In this document: positions 4,766-5,457 of the stretch, piece by piece
Numbering within the stretch: position 1 is the first letter of the stretch
Layout: the number at the start of each line of letters is the position of its first letter
DNA from: Planctomycetaceae bacterium
GTDB lineage: Bacteria; Planctomycetota; Planctomycetia; Pirellulales; Thermoguttaceae
Length of the DNA stretch: 5,457 bases
Direction: 5' to 3'
NCBI GenBank assembly: GCA_031276415.1
Contig: JAISNF010000645.1
Coordinates: 1 to 5,457, forward strand
The notes under the pieces: generated by a model
Databases searched by the model: none
What the model saw: the letters and a program-made list of their open reading frames with translations, nothing else
Told to the model about the DNA's origin: nothing
Made by a program: the position numbers and the translations under genes

Positions 4766-5353
4766 TCAGATTTCTTTGTGATGAATATTACGGCATGGAA
4801 TGCAAAGATTTTTTCCGCCGGTCAATACCGGATCATTCAAAAGACGTGTTGCCATAACGAGTTCGCCGCAACAATCGCAACGTTGGCTTGGGTGAATTCG
4901 GGCTGTTTCCGGCATGGGAATTTGAGCATGGGAAATTGAAAAAATCTTTTCAAAATCCGCTTGCAGAATCCGGTCAATCATTTGTTGGTGAATTTGTTTA
5001 CGTCCGGCGATGTCGTTTGCATTGAGTTTTTCCTGCTGTTCCCGCAAATCCTGCAACAAACCGCCACGCATTATCAACCGGCAACTTTTATCATCGCTAC
5101 GGCGGAAAAATGAATAAGCGTTTTTACCGTAATCAAGAAAAACAAGATTACCTTTGCCAAAAGTACAACCAACAAGATATTGAATTGCGTCAACCGAACA
5201 ATTATCTGTTTCGACAACAGCAACAATTTCTTCATCTGTTGCGTGTCCAAATTCATTGAGAACCCAATCGCCGATTCTCATTCCGAAAGTCAGTCCGGGA
5301 CAATGATGTCCATGAAACGCAATAACTCCGTCAATTTGATTTTGAGTCAACAT
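4766..5353 (-). CDS. FmdE-family zinc-binding protein with C-terminal zinc finger
   Basis: This 195-residue protein belongs to the FmdE family, named after subunit E of the archaeal formylmethanofuran dehydrogenase; bacterial members have no settled function. The N-terminal domain shows FHGHHCPGL (13-21), with the His and Cys metal ligands typical of the family, then ETDNCSVDAIQYLVGCTFGKGNL (48-70), the most conserved stretch, and DYGKNAYSFFRR (74-85). A helical linker follows (about 98-140). The C-terminus holds a four-Cys zinc-finger-like element with C159 and C162 (C161 between them) and C184-x2-C187. The start at ATG 5353 fits the family N-terminus (MLTQNQIDGVIAFHGH), but no Shine-Dalgarno is visible. 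It ends at TGA, 226 bp before groEL copy 1, with no clear terminator between them. A link to one-carbon or molybdenum/tungsten enzyme metabolism is inferred only from the family name; nothing nearby supports it. No transmembrane segment or signal peptide is seen, so it is probably cytosolic. Confidence 0.93.
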   Translation of the reverse strand: MLTQNQIDGVIAFHGHHCPGLTFGMRIGDWVLNEFGHATDEEIVAVVETDNCSVDAIQYLVGCTFGKGNLVFLDYGKNAYSFFRRSDDKSCRLIMRGGLLQDLREQQEKLNANDIAGRKQIHQQMIDRILQADFEKIFSISHAQIPMPETARIHPSQRCDCCGELVMATRLLNDPVLTGGKNLCIPCRNIHHKEI

Positions 5354-5407
5354 CGTTTTTAATTTTAGTTTTTTTGTGTTATGGAAACTTCTAAAAACAA
5401 CAAATTT

Positions 5408-5436
5408 ATTTTATTAACCACAGAGAAAAGAAACAA
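5408..5436 (-). promoter_or_regulatory. Candidate promoter of the FmdE-family gene
   Basis: TTGTTT (5436-5431), a 17-bp spacer and TAAAAT (5413-5408) match the consensus at 3 of 6 and 5 of 6 positions. This would give a leader of roughly 48 nt. The remaining upstream bases to the window edge hold no visible gene. Confidence 0.3.
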
Positions 5437-5457
5437 GTCCGCCGATTATTTTTAAAA

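Noticed and set aside
5412..5436. TAACCACAGAG-like stretch as a dispersed intergenic repeat
   Set aside because: It recalls CACAGAGA-type repeats seen in other bacterial spacers, but only one degenerate unit is present here.

Overview
The window reads as chromosomal DNA from an AT-rich member of the Planctomycetota. The main reason is that both 60 kDa chaperonins match planctomycete types as I remember them. One is a GroEL with an MSKKMSFDDAAR start, a KCTLGPRGRNAVLDKGWG segment and an SPHFVTN apical strand. The other is a GroEL starting MAKQLIF, with AVTMGPTGRN and no Gly-Met tail. The phylum call is an inference from remembered protein signatures, not a search; a finer placement is not supported.

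Every gene I can support lies on the minus strand, so transcription runs from high to low coordinates. In that order they are: an FmdE-family zinc protein (5353-4766); a 226 bp gap that holds a well-initiated 21-codon leader ORF (4618-4553); groEL copy 1 with a GTG start and a Gly-Met tail (4539-2851); groES (2673-2371); groEL copy 2 without the tail (2232-619); a strong intrinsic terminator (591-555); an AT-rich intergenic stretch with a 23-bp inverted repeat and a 14-bp palindrome; and the N-terminal 122 codons of a HEPN-like protein (368 to the left edge).

The core is a groEL-groES-groEL cluster, with one co-chaperonin gene between two clearly different GroEL genes. The GroELs keep the ATPase aspartates and the chaperonin signature. 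They differ in the substrate-binding face, the inter-ring contact region and the C-terminal tail, which suggests division of labour around a shared GroES. I see no convincing terminator inside the cluster, and the only clear one follows groEL copy 2, so the three genes could be one transcript. The gaps (177 and 138 bp) are large enough for internal promoters. No CIRCE operator (TTAGCACTC-N9-GAGTGCTAA) occurs in any gap.

The most unusual regulatory element is the leader ORF in front of groEL copy 1. It has a GGAGG ribosome binding site, and its stop codon overlaps the groEL ribosome binding site, an arrangement typical of translational coupling. I found no tRNA, rRNA, CRISPR array, insertion sequence or plus-strand gene. 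The intergenic regions carry short degenerate tandem and inverted repeats of unknown meaning.
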